Assembly: GCF_051488665.1 (NCBI RefSeq)
Contig: NZ_JBPSEG010000003.1
Span: forward strand, 186,001 to 250,000
Reading direction: 5' to 3'
DNA from: Melioribacter sp051488665
GTDB taxonomy: Bacteria; Bacteroidota; Ignavibacteria; Ignavibacteriales; Melioribacteraceae
DNA length: 64,000 nt
Under the pieces are notes generated by a model. That model was not told the DNA's origin. It ran no database searches and saw only the letters and a program-made list of their open reading frames with translations. The stretch's first letter is position 1, and the number at the start of each line of letters is the position of its first letter. The translations under genes and the position numbers were made by a program. Shown here in pieces: positions 36,676 through 45,098 of the stretch.

Positions 36676-37407
36676 TCAGAAGGACAATTTCAGTGAAAAT
36701 TCGAGTTCGAGCGGTTCAAACATATTGGCGAATCTTTGCAAACGTGCTCCTTCCCGGCTGCCTCTCATGCCTCCCCCGAAATCCCCAGTCATACGAGCCG
36801 GTTCTTCGGTTTCGATTTTCACCTTTATTAAATTGTCATCGTCCCGGTTTATCAATCCGGTTCCGATTGGCATCTGCAATTCATAAATGATCTCGGATTC
36901 AAAACGGTTTATGTCGGCGATAATACCGTAAGTATTATCAGATTTATTAATCAATGCCAGAGGATAATTTTCTTCGTTGAGTATTTCGATTTCATTTTGA
37001 TTTTCCAGAAACTCTTGCAGCCGTTTTTCGAACATCTTACGCATCTCTTCCCTGTTTCCGAGCATATCTCTATTAAAATCGCCGGTTCTTCTTTCCCGGT
37101 AAACTATCGGAAACTTCAGACCGACTTTCCGATTATCTGATTCGACCCATAACGTTAGTCCCCCTCTCAATACCGGCGCAAAACTCCTGAAGTCTCCGAA
37201 AGTAATACAAAGGTACAGATTCTGATTGTCGTTCGTGTAGGCGGCCCCGATTTTTTTGTCCTCGAAATTATAAAACTTGCCTTTCCATTCGGAAGGATTA
37301 GCGTCGATAATAACATTTGTTACTTCGCTCTTTTCTAAAAGTATGGCAGACGAGCAGCCGGATATTAAGAGCGTTAAAATTATTATTCCTCTTCTTATGC
37401 TTTTCAT
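36676..37407 (-). CDS. Lipoprotein with possible DOMON/CBM9-like domain
   Basis: 243 residues with lipobox LLISGC (C18). The mature part begins with VIIDANPSEWKGKF and continues with AAYTNDNQNLYLCITFGD, a pattern (I-D-G/A-x-x-x-x-W followed by D-x-x-x-L-Y) seen at the start of CBM9-like and DOMON carbohydrate- or haem-binding sandwiches. A charged helical insert (about 108-140) interrupts it. Gly/Arg/Met-rich DFGGGMRGSREGARL lies near the C-terminus. It follows the GH9 gene by 60 bases that form a long hairpin just before its start codon. A glycan-binding surface role is an inference from context. Confidence 0.7.
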   Translation of the reverse strand: MKSIRRGIIILTLLISGCSSAILLEKSEVTNVIIDANPSEWKGKFYNFEDKKIGAAYTNDNQNLYLCITFGDFRSFAPVLRGGLTLWVESDNRKVGLKFPIVYRERRTGDFNRDMLGNREEMRKMFEKRLQEFLENQNEIEILNEENYPLALINKSDNTYGIIADINRFESEIIYELQMPIGTGLINRDDDNLIKVKIETEEPARMTGDFGGGMRGSREGARLQRFANMFEPLELEFSLKLSF

Positions 37408-37412
37408 AATTC

Positions 37413-37460
37413 ACCCGGTTTGATTTACGTATTTTTTGACAACGCAAATCCGAACCGGGT
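37413..37460 (-). promoter_or_regulatory. Long intercistronic hairpin before the lipoprotein start codon
   Basis: On the minus strand ACCCGGTT (37460-37453) and GATTTGCG (37450-37443) pair with CGTAAATC (37429-37422) and AACCGGGT (37420-37413), leaving a 13-base loop. One near-perfect stem of ~16 pairs spans most of the 60-base gap and ends 5 bases before the ATG at 37407. There is no U-tract, so it is not a classical terminator. It could stabilise the upstream GH9 mRNA or hide the ribosome-binding site of the lipoprotein. Confidence 0.6.
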
Positions 37461-37467
37461 TTATAAA

Positions 37468-39150
37468 TTATTTGAAATAGCCGCTTACAAAAACCAGAGG
37501 AGCATTCCAATTGATGGCAATTTCGTTTGACGACCAGCTGCCGGTATCGTCCGCGTAACACATTGCGGGAGGAGTATTTTTGTCGAATAATTTTAACAGA
37601 ACAGGATCCTGAAGGTTTTGATTCGGACCTCCGGACAAGAATCCCGGCACAGGCTCTTCTATGCCGTCGGATGCAGTCGGACGATGATGCGGATGACGGA
37701 CGTAATCGGCGCCGATACCGGTAACAAACGAAATTTTATGCGCGTTAGCTCCCAGAATATAATTCAATTGTCCTAACGCCAGATTATAAAAATTCTTATC
37801 GCCGGTTATTTCATAGCCTATAATTAAAATTAGCGCATTGTTCAGGACGTCCGAGTTGCAACCCCAACGATATTCTCCCGGCAGAATAGTAACCCCGTAG
37901 CCGTCTCTGTCGCTTTTTGCGGTAAGGTAATCCGAATAAGCAAGCAATTCCGCTTTGATTTTATCTTTAATATCTTCCGGAATATTTCTTTTGGAACTAT
38001 TGGCGAGAATGGTAAAGTACGCCAGGTCGTTGAGTTGCGACCAGCTGATCGATTTAAAACGGAAATTATTTTTGCGCGCATATATTGTAAAATAATCGAG
38101 ATATTCCTTGTCGCCTGTGGACATAAATAATTCCGCCGCAGCCCAGGCTCTTTCGTCGGAATCGTCCCGATCGCCGTATTCGCCCGTAACCGTGCCTTCG
38201 GGATTTTTAAAGCCTCCCGTCGGTATTATTCCGGGATTATCAGATAAAAATTTCCATGCCGCGGTAGCCGCATCGAGATACTTTTTAGCGAGGTCTTTAT
38301 CGTAGTCTTTTATCAAACGGGACGCTTTAGCCAAAACAGCCGCAAAGTCTGCCGTCGCGGTCGAAGAAACGTGATAGATCAAACGTCCTTCTTCAACGTC
38401 TTTATCCGGCATTACAAAGTCTTCGAATTTTTCTTTAGTAACTTTTGTGAATACAGCGCCGTCCTCCCTCTGCATTTTCAGCATCCAATCGATTTCGAAT
38501 AAAGCTTCGTCGAGAATATCGGGAATACGGTTTCCGCTTTCGGGAATATTCAAGCTGTCGCTCAAAAATTTAGCGGGGAAAAATTCGTATGCCATCAACA
38601 ATGTTCCTACGGTAACGCCCGCGTTAACTACATACTTACCGTAATCGCCAGCATCGTGCCAGCCTCCTGTAACGTCTTTGTAGCCTTCTCCCGCAAGTGG
38701 ATGAAACCGCGCGTCTTTTGTATGGCATTTACCGTATTTAAATTCTCCCGCATATTTACTTTCGAGTCCGACTCCGCATCTTTGATAATAATACGATTTG
38801 AGAGACGCGTTAAATAAATTATTGTAAACTGTATCCGATATTTCAAACGTCGGCGATTTTTTACCGTTAGCAAGCGCAATATAATATTTGCCCGGCGCGT
38901 CGAAACCGGAGAAGTCTCCTTTATAAATATCCATTCCTGTTGCGGGGTCGTTTTTCGTTTTTAATCGAATCGTTCCTTTAAATACCAGCTTGCCGTCGGA
39001 TGCGTCATGCAGATAAAATGAATCAGCAGGTTCGTTTATAAAAAAATACTTTGGCGCGTCGGTTAAATATCCCGCCTGATTAATTGAAATACCGCCGGCT
39101 TTTGCCATTAACGAAATAAAAAAGAAGAGTAAAAAAACTGTCTTGTTCAT
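37468..39150 (-). CDS. GH9 endoglucanase with N-terminal CelD-type Ig domain
   Basis: 560 residues. Signal peptide at 1-18. An immunoglobulin-like CelD_N domain (about 20-103, ISINQAGYLTDAPK opening) precedes the GH9 (alpha/alpha)6 barrel. GGWHDAGDYGKYV supplies the catalytic base aspartates (D166/D169), VRHPHHRP near 494 is the GH9 His signature, and SSNEIAINWNAPL supplies the catalytic acid E543. It inverts on beta-1,4-glucan. There is no T9SS domain and no lipobox, so it is probably periplasmic. It is part of the minus-strand cellulose-related group, followed by a lipoprotein gene. Confidence 0.94.
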   Translation of the reverse strand: MNKTVFLLFFFISLMAKAGGISINQAGYLTDAPKYFFINEPADSFYLHDASDGKLVFKGTIRLKTKNDPATGMDIYKGDFSGFDAPGKYYIALANGKKSPTFEISDTVYNNLFNASLKSYYYQRCGVGLESKYAGEFKYGKCHTKDARFHPLAGEGYKDVTGGWHDAGDYGKYVVNAGVTVGTLLMAYEFFPAKFLSDSLNIPESGNRIPDILDEALFEIDWMLKMQREDGAVFTKVTKEKFEDFVMPDKDVEEGRLIYHVSSTATADFAAVLAKASRLIKDYDKDLAKKYLDAATAAWKFLSDNPGIIPTGGFKNPEGTVTGEYGDRDDSDERAWAAAELFMSTGDKEYLDYFTIYARKNNFRFKSISWSQLNDLAYFTILANSSKRNIPEDIKDKIKAELLAYSDYLTAKSDRDGYGVTILPGEYRWGCNSDVLNNALILIIGYEITGDKNFYNLALGQLNYILGANAHKISFVTGIGADYVRHPHHRPTASDGIEEPVPGFLSGGPNQNLQDPVLLKLFDKNTPPAMCYADDTGSWSSNEIAINWNAPLVFVSGYFK

Positions 39151-39272
39151 GATTAGCCCCGTGAAAATTGGCGTTAAACTTTTTTCAAAGATAATTAAAA
39201 ATATCGATAATAAGTAACGCCTTCAGGCAAAGTAATTGAGTGGCAAAAGCTCTCAAACAAGAGGGCGCGATG

Positions 39273-39316
39273 TAAAAAAAAGACGGCGTATAACGTGAAA
39301 AACTTTTTACACGCCG
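39273..39316 (-). terminator. Intrinsic terminator after the T9SS-type GH13 gene
   Basis: On the minus strand CGGCGT-GTAAAAAG pairs imperfectly with CTTTTTCAC ... ACGCCG (plus-strand positions 39284-39316), followed by TTTTTTTTACA (39281-39273). It lies ~60 bases past the stop of the amylase gene and 120 bases before the GH9 start, separating the two transcripts. Confidence 0.7.
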
Positions 39317-39377
39317 CTAAATTTAATTTATTAAATAGTATGAACTATTTCGGTTGTTTCTTTTTGATCGGCAGCGA

Positions 39378-42287
39378 CTACTTGATTAAAACTATTTTTT
39401 GCGTTTTGACGGATCCGTTCAGGTTGTAATTGACAAAATAAGTTCCGCTCGACAAATTAAATTTATCGGCATTAAGATAATACGAGTGTTTTCCGGACGA
39501 TTGATACTCGTCCAGAAGCACAGCGATCTTTTGACCGAGTATGTTATAAAGCGAAACTGCAACTCTGCCGCTTTCCGGCTGACGCCATTCGAGCGTGGTT
39601 CCCGGATTAAACGGATTTGGATAGTTGGGACTGACTGTAAAATCATTAGTCCGCAAATTTTCCTCGTATTCGGTTTTTGTAATAATTTCCTTTCCGTCCG
39701 GCGGAACAGGCAATTTTACCGAAGTATAAAGATGAAATTCACCCGGCTGTAAACTTACAAACAAACTGCCGTTTTCCACTGATACGCTGTCACCCGTAAA
39801 GTAATCGTACCAATACCCGTCCTCAGGGAAAGAAAAATTTACAGATCGGGATACAACGTCGAAGTTGCCGATGATTTTAACATTCATCGCGGTATCCAGC
39901 AGAGTAATCTCCTTTGTCGGTCCGGTCACATTCATATTGAAATCATCGGTAGAAAAGACCGGAAAACTCTTTTTGAGTTTTATTAATTCAGCAAAAAAAC
40001 GGAAAAGTTTTTGGCGTTCGGATTGTTCAGGCGAAGTGTAATAATCCCACCTGACCGGTTTTTCGCCCAGTCTTCCGTTATAATCAATCGAATAGTCATA
40101 ACCCAGTTCTTCAAACTGCCACATCATTTTGGGACCGGGAACGGTAATAAAAAATGCCGCCGCCAGTTTAATTCTTGCAAGAGCATAGTTGAGTTTTTTG
40201 ATGTCGTAATCGCCCGAAGAATTTCCCCAATGTAGGTTTTTGTACATAAGTCTCTCTTCGTCGTGGCTCTCCATATATCCTACCAAATGCGGATTCGAAA
40301 ATCCTCTTGCCTTATAAGAAATTCTGTTGAAGTTCGATTTGCCCGCGTCGTTCCATCCCATAGCGGCTTCCGAATAATTATAATTTAGATTGCCCCACAA
40401 CATCATTCCGTATTGGGACAATTCCCTCTCTTCCGAATCGGCTGCAAAATGTTCCAAAATCACATACGCTTCCGGATCGGTCTGCCATACTTTATCTGCC
40501 ATTCTCTTTAATATTTTGATACGAGCTGCGTCGTAATTGCCTCCGTCGCCCGGAGTGTTAGTAAATCCTTTGGTAAAGTCGAATCTGAATCCGTCCGCTT
40601 TAAACTCATTAAGCCAGTATGATGTAACTCTGTCAACGTAATACTTTGTGTTGGCGCTTTCGTGATTGAAATCGTAGCCCCAGTAAAATACAGGATTAGG
40701 CGAAACCTGATTAAACCACGGACTGTCTGCTGAGGGTCTTCCCTGCGCGGTATCCCAATACATCCTGACGAGCGGATTTAGACCGAACGCATGATTCAAA
40801 ACCACGTCGAGTATTACCGCTATTCCGTTTGAATGGCACGAATCGATAAATTCTTTCAACTTTTCAGCCGTGCCGTAATATTTATCGACAGCGAAATGCA
40901 TCATCGAATTATATCCCCAGCTCGAATTGCCTTCGAATTCCATTACCGGCATTAGCTCGATGGCATTGACTCCGAGCTTTTTAAAATAGCTGATTGTATC
41001 GATTAGAGTAGCAAAACTATGGGTTTTTACAAAGTCTCTTACGAGCGTTTCATAAATTACGAGTTTTTCTTTCGGAGGTTTCTCGAAATCCGTTATTTTC
41101 CAATTATATTTTGCCGGAGTGGTATTGATTACTCCCACAATGTTTTCGGTTTTGCCGTAAGGATATTCTTTCAGGTTCGGATAAACGGTTGACGGAATGT
41201 AAGAATCGTTCCACGGATCGAGGATTTTTTCACAGTAGGGGTCGGGCATTCTAATAACGCCGTCCACCAAATATTGAAAGGCATACTCGGTTGAGGGCGT
41301 AAGATCGTTTAATTTAATCCAATAAATTACGCTGTCGGGTCTCGCTTCGTATTTATTCATCAAATAATTGTCGTCGACTTTCCAGTCGTTAAAATCGCCC
41401 AGCACGTAAACAAACTTTTTATAAGGAGCAAAAAGAGCAAGGTATATTCCGTCTTCTTTGTAATTAATTCCGTGTTGAAGACCCTCGGGCATTTGACTTT
41501 CGGGAATTGTCGGGACATTAACGATGGCAAACTCAACGGTATCCTTAAGCCCTGTTATGCCTTCGGCAATTATTCGCGCTAAGTTCGTATGAATATTCGG
41601 ATCCGGAACGAAAGAATACACAATGGAATCAGCGTTTGATTCGGCGAGCAATTGACCGTTTATAAACAAACTCATACTCTTTGTCGAAGTTCCAATGGCG
41701 GCGCTTCTGGCTGAAATCAGTACGGGATTATTATTTGTAATGAAATAAGGCGAACGCATCGGATCGCCGTAATAATTATTCACCGCCGGCGAATTTAAAA
41801 CTACCGTAATTCCGGGCTCATAAATCGGGACAAATATATCCTCGGTTTGTTTCGAGCCGTCGGCGCTCCTTAATACAAAACAGAGTTGAATAATGTCCAC
41901 GGCAGGATTATCAACATTATAAAACTTTCTCGGGTTTTCTATAGTAATCCTGTAGACATTTTCCGCAATCCTGCTCAATTTCGGTTGAACCGAATTATTC
42001 CCCCAGTTGCCGATTACCTTTTCCCACGCCGTTACGTTTCCGTTTTCATCCCTCAATGTAACGCCTGTATGAGCGTAAACGTCGCCCTGATATCCGGCAA
42101 TCTTATTTGGGTGCGTTGCGTTGGTTACGTCGAAGGTGATTGTAATATTATCTGTTTGCGACGGATATGCCGGGGAGCTTGTAAAAATGGTTTGAGAATA
42201 TATAACGCTTGTAAATAATAAGAGAATGCATAAATTCAATATCGTCTTAATTTGATTGTTATGTCTGTAATAGTTTGGGGCAAACAT
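39378..42287 (-). CDS. Secreted GH13 alpha-amylase with T9SS sorting domain
   Basis: 969 residues. A signal peptide hydrophobic core at about 15-30 follows a longer basic N-region. Beta-sandwich domains (35-260) and a CBM48-like module (about 272-375, GIYLALFAPYKKFVYVLGDFNDW) precede the GH13 barrel. Catalytic residues: nucleophile D570 in DGFRFDF, acid/base E612 in YVILEHF, and D676 in MESHDEER. The C-terminal T9SS type A domain (~885-969) has SPNYPNPFNPGTTLEW and SSGTYFVNYNL. It should act on starch or glycogen outside the cell and release malto-oligosaccharides for the SusCDE system upstream. It is set off by terminators on both sides, so it is its own transcript. Confidence 0.92.
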   Translation of the reverse strand: MFAPNYYRHNNQIKTILNLCILLLFTSVIYSQTIFTSSPAYPSQTDNITITFDVTNATHPNKIAGYQGDVYAHTGVTLRDENGNVTAWEKVIGNWGNNSVQPKLSRIAENVYRITIENPRKFYNVDNPAVDIIQLCFVLRSADGSKQTEDIFVPIYEPGITVVLNSPAVNNYYGDPMRSPYFITNNNPVLISARSAAIGTSTKSMSLFINGQLLAESNADSIVYSFVPDPNIHTNLARIIAEGITGLKDTVEFAIVNVPTIPESQMPEGLQHGINYKEDGIYLALFAPYKKFVYVLGDFNDWKVDDNYLMNKYEARPDSVIYWIKLNDLTPSTEYAFQYLVDGVIRMPDPYCEKILDPWNDSYIPSTVYPNLKEYPYGKTENIVGVINTTPAKYNWKITDFEKPPKEKLVIYETLVRDFVKTHSFATLIDTISYFKKLGVNAIELMPVMEFEGNSSWGYNSMMHFAVDKYYGTAEKLKEFIDSCHSNGIAVILDVVLNHAFGLNPLVRMYWDTAQGRPSADSPWFNQVSPNPVFYWGYDFNHESANTKYYVDRVTSYWLNEFKADGFRFDFTKGFTNTPGDGGNYDAARIKILKRMADKVWQTDPEAYVILEHFAADSEERELSQYGMMLWGNLNYNYSEAAMGWNDAGKSNFNRISYKARGFSNPHLVGYMESHDEERLMYKNLHWGNSSGDYDIKKLNYALARIKLAAAFFITVPGPKMMWQFEELGYDYSIDYNGRLGEKPVRWDYYTSPEQSERQKLFRFFAELIKLKKSFPVFSTDDFNMNVTGPTKEITLLDTAMNVKIIGNFDVVSRSVNFSFPEDGYWYDYFTGDSVSVENGSLFVSLQPGEFHLYTSVKLPVPPDGKEIITKTEYEENLRTNDFTVSPNYPNPFNPGTTLEWRQPESGRVAVSLYNILGQKIAVLLDEYQSSGKHSYYLNADKFNLSSGTYFVNYNLNGSVKTQKIVLIK

Positions 42288-42314
42288 ATAAAAGAGCCTC
42301 TCGTTTTAGCGGTG

Positions 42315-42355
42315 AAAATAAAAACGGAAGGCTATCCGATATTGATAGCCTTCCG
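42315..42355 (-). terminator. Intrinsic terminator of the susC-susD-susE operon
   Basis: Perfect 12-bp stem CGGAAGGCTATC (42325-42336) and GATAGCCTTCCG (42344-42355) with a 7-base loop; on the minus strand it is followed by TTTTTATTTT. It lies 10 bases after the susE stop codon. Confidence 0.9.
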
Positions 42356-42364
42356 GTAAAAATG

Positions 42365-43426
42365 TCAGTTCTTTTTAATCGTATAAGTTAATTTTTCAGG
42401 GTCGAATCGTATTGTGTAATTTCCCGCTTCGGGCAGAGGGATATTGTCTCCTCCGGCGTCCAGCGTACCGTCGCCACCGGTATCTCCATAGTTAAGCGCC
42501 CAGTCGTCATTTGCTCTGAACTTAAATTCTCCGGCGTTAAAGTCTGCCGTTATTTCCCACACTTTTCTCTGACCGTTATAGAACATATCGACATCCTGCG
42601 ACCAATCATACGGGGGTACTGCAGAGCCGATAATGCCCCAATCATCTGTTTTGGTTAGAGAAATTGTCAAAGCGTCAACGTTTACATTAAATTTATACGT
42701 TCCGGCATCAACCACATAATTGCCGCCGTCAGGATCGAGTACGCCCGTATAATCAACGCCGGATTTTGTCAACGTGCCGCCGTAGTTCGGACCATTCCAA
42801 TTGGGCGAAAGAGTAACTTTAAATTCGACAGTTGGATTATCTCCGTCTTTAAGTCGTATTATACCCTGGTAAATGGAATTAAATCCGTAAGAAAACAGTC
42901 TGCCGTTTTCGGCTCCCGGCGACCATCCCTGGTAGGAACCGGGAACATAAATCATCGGATAGTTAATTACAGCGTCATACGGGACAAACGCGGCAGACTT
43001 AATTTCAGAATAGACCGTTTCCACATAAGGACTAACGGTAGCTGCCACTCTGTAATAGACTGTTACATTTTCCCCGATCGAATAATTCCACGAGAGTATA
43101 AGCGTATTAATTGCATCGACAGTGGCGCTCCCGCTTAGCTGTTGAGTCGTAATAAGATTGGCGACATTTTCCGAAAAGTCGCTCTTAGGCGACAATTGTA
43201 CCATATAGGTTACCGACGCTTTAAAGCCGAAATCCGCCGCTGACCAGGAGAATCTGACGAGACTGTCGGCATTATTAACATTAAACGGCACATTCAAGGA
43301 TAAGTTCGCCAGTTCAGGTCCGGCAGGATTTGAGCTGATTGTTGGTTCCGTAATATCTCGTTCGCACGAGATCATCAGAAATCCGACCAACGCCATTAGT
43401 AAAGTTGTTAATGTTATTTTTTTCAT
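42365..43426 (-). CDS. SusE/SusF-type starch-binding outer-membrane lipoprotein
   Basis: 353 residues from the ATG at 43426, which has an AGGAAG ribosome-binding site and starts a lipoprotein signal (MKKITLTTLL ... LMISC, C21). A longer frame to 43507 would run into susD. The N-terminal SusE domain (about 30-150, SLVRFSWSAADFGF, YMVQLSPKSDF) is followed by two repeated beta-sandwich modules (about 160-260 and 270-353) with aromatic residues such as YQGWSP and DDWALNYGD for alpha-glucan binding. It binds starch chains at the cell surface and feeds them to SusC/SusD. It ends with a strong terminator. Confidence 0.9.
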   Translation of the reverse strand: MKKITLTTLLMALVGFLMISCERDITEPTISSNPAGPELANLSLNVPFNVNNADSLVRFSWSAADFGFKASVTYMVQLSPKSDFSENVANLITTQQLSGSATVDAINTLILSWNYSIGENVTVYYRVAATVSPYVETVYSEIKSAAFVPYDAVINYPMIYVPGSYQGWSPGAENGRLFSYGFNSIYQGIIRLKDGDNPTVEFKVTLSPNWNGPNYGGTLTKSGVDYTGVLDPDGGNYVVDAGTYKFNVNVDALTISLTKTDDWGIIGSAVPPYDWSQDVDMFYNGQRKVWEITADFNAGEFKFRANDDWALNYGDTGGDGTLDAGGDNIPLPEAGNYTIRFDPEKLTYTIKKN

Positions 43427-43460
43427 TTTTATCTTCCTTAAACTGTAATACTTATCATTT

Positions 43461-45077
43461 TTAATAACCCGGGTTTTGAATAAGATTCGGATTAGCATTG
43501 AGATCATTTATTGGAATAGGATAAAGGTCTCTGAAAGAAGGCGTTTGGATACCTTCTTTTACTTTTCCTTTCCACTGCCAGACGTAAGGACCGCTAGTAA
43601 ATTGTCCGAAACGCACTAAATCGGTTCTTCGGTGCCCTTCCCAGTATAATTCGCGTCCTCTTTCATCAAGAATGAAATCGAGAGTAAGATCGGATGCGGT
43701 AATATTGCCCGAATCATTGCCATACGCTCGTCGTCTCAAAGCGTTTATGTAGCTGACTGCAGTTCCGATATCTCCGCCCGAACCTCCTCTTAATACGGCT
43801 TCGGCGTACATTAAGTAGGCGTCTGCAAGACGGAACATCGGGAAATCGGTGCTTACAAATGTTGCATGGGCATTAGGAGCCGGACCTCCGTTGGAGCTAA
43901 TATTTTTAAATTTAGTCACTCCGATTCCTTCCGTAAACGTGCCAACGTTGTTAATATCCCATTTCCAGGTCGATTTATCAAAAAAGAACATAGCTCTTTT
44001 ATCGGGACCCTGATACTGAGGATCGGAATCAAAATCGCTCTCTTTGAGATTAAACTTAGCGACGAAATTTTTAATAGTTCTAATACCGCCCCATCCGCCG
44101 TCTATTCCGTTCAAGGGCATTCCGCCGCCGTTGGAAGCGTGCACAATGAAAGTCATGCCTCCGTACTGCTGAGTGTTTTGTCCGTCGAAAGTAATCGGGA
44201 AAATAATTTCAGGACTCGAATTATTGTCGGCTGTAAATAAATGTTCGTAGCTGTTGTCGAGAGAATAGCCCGCCGAAATAACTTTATTCAAATAAGTAAG
44301 TGCGTCTGTGTATCGCTCTGTACCGGTATACACTTTTGCATTGAGATACAATTTTGCAAGCAGAAACCATGCAGCTCCTCTGTCTGCCCGCGCATATTCA
44401 TTCTGTCTTGCGGGCGCCAGCTCGTTTTCAATTTCTTTCAACTCATTTTCAATATACTCGAAAAGTTCAGAGCGTGTTATTCTTCTCGGGAAGAAAGCGC
44501 CCGGCAGGTCTTCCTCGGTAACAAAAGGAACATTGCCAAACATATCAATAGCGTGCCAGTACGAAAGAGCTCTTAAAAAGCGAGCTTCCGCTTTATATGT
44601 TTTTAACTCCGTTTGAAACGCCCCGGAAGTAGTGTCGATGGCTTTGTTGGCGTTTCTTATAAATTCATTACATATCGATATCGTGTAAAATATTCTTGAA
44701 TAGAGAGCCGAAATAAAGACATCATTAGGAGACCATGTGTGCCAATGGAAATCTTTAATAGTGGCGTCGTCCCATGCAATAATAGCTTCGTCCGTCGGAA
44801 GTTCCTGCAGTCCCCAATACTGTCTCAGGTAATTGCCGAAATTTTCGTCGATGCCGGCGATGTCGGGATTGCCTCCTCCGCCTCCGGTTTGACCGCTTAA
44901 TGCGTAACTGGCATATAGTTTAGCCAGAGCCTTTTTATATGCCGACTGATCCTTAAAGACGTTATTTAACGTATTTACATTCGGATCTATTGGTTCTACA
45001 TTCAAATCGTTTACGCACGATGTAAAGAAGAATGCAGAAAGAATTATTGCCGTTATAAATAATGTAATCTTTTTCAT
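43461..45077 (-). CDS. SusD-family glycan-binding lipoprotein
   Basis: 538 residues. Lipobox FFFTSC (C21). The TPR-rich SusD fold is clear: NVFKDQSAYKKALAKLYASYALSG near 40-65, YTISICNEFIRNANKA near 130, EARFLRALSYWHAIDMFGNVPFV near 165, RADRGAAWFLLAKLYLNAKVY near 228, and the C-terminal LRRRAYG ... LTLDFILDERGRELYWEGHRRTDLVRFGQF. SusD acts as the lid on the SusC channel and delivers oligosaccharides. 21 bases after susC and 34 before susE, all one operon. Confidence 0.96.
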   Translation of the reverse strand: MKKITLFITAIILSAFFFTSCVNDLNVEPIDPNVNTLNNVFKDQSAYKKALAKLYASYALSGQTGGGGGNPDIAGIDENFGNYLRQYWGLQELPTDEAIIAWDDATIKDFHWHTWSPNDVFISALYSRIFYTISICNEFIRNANKAIDTTSGAFQTELKTYKAEARFLRALSYWHAIDMFGNVPFVTEEDLPGAFFPRRITRSELFEYIENELKEIENELAPARQNEYARADRGAAWFLLAKLYLNAKVYTGTERYTDALTYLNKVISAGYSLDNSYEHLFTADNNSSPEIIFPITFDGQNTQQYGGMTFIVHASNGGGMPLNGIDGGWGGIRTIKNFVAKFNLKESDFDSDPQYQGPDKRAMFFFDKSTWKWDINNVGTFTEGIGVTKFKNISSNGGPAPNAHATFVSTDFPMFRLADAYLMYAEAVLRGGSGGDIGTAVSYINALRRRAYGNDSGNITASDLTLDFILDERGRELYWEGHRRTDLVRFGQFTSGPYVWQWKGKVKEGIQTPSFRDLYPIPINDLNANPNLIQNPGY

Positions 45078-45098
45078 CTTTTTTTCCCTTTTTTAATA

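Noticed and set aside
35965..36886. Open plus-strand frames of 80-113 codons in the repeat array
   Set aside because: Their products are repeats of the same hairpin DNA (RQLRYSITV, RVFSATVEKVSRKP), change frame with unit length and lack ribosome-binding sites. They are by-products of the palindromic units.
42365..43507. Longer susE start at 43507
   Set aside because: It would overlap the end of susD and put 27 non-signal residues before an obvious lipoprotein signal that has its own AGGAAG site.
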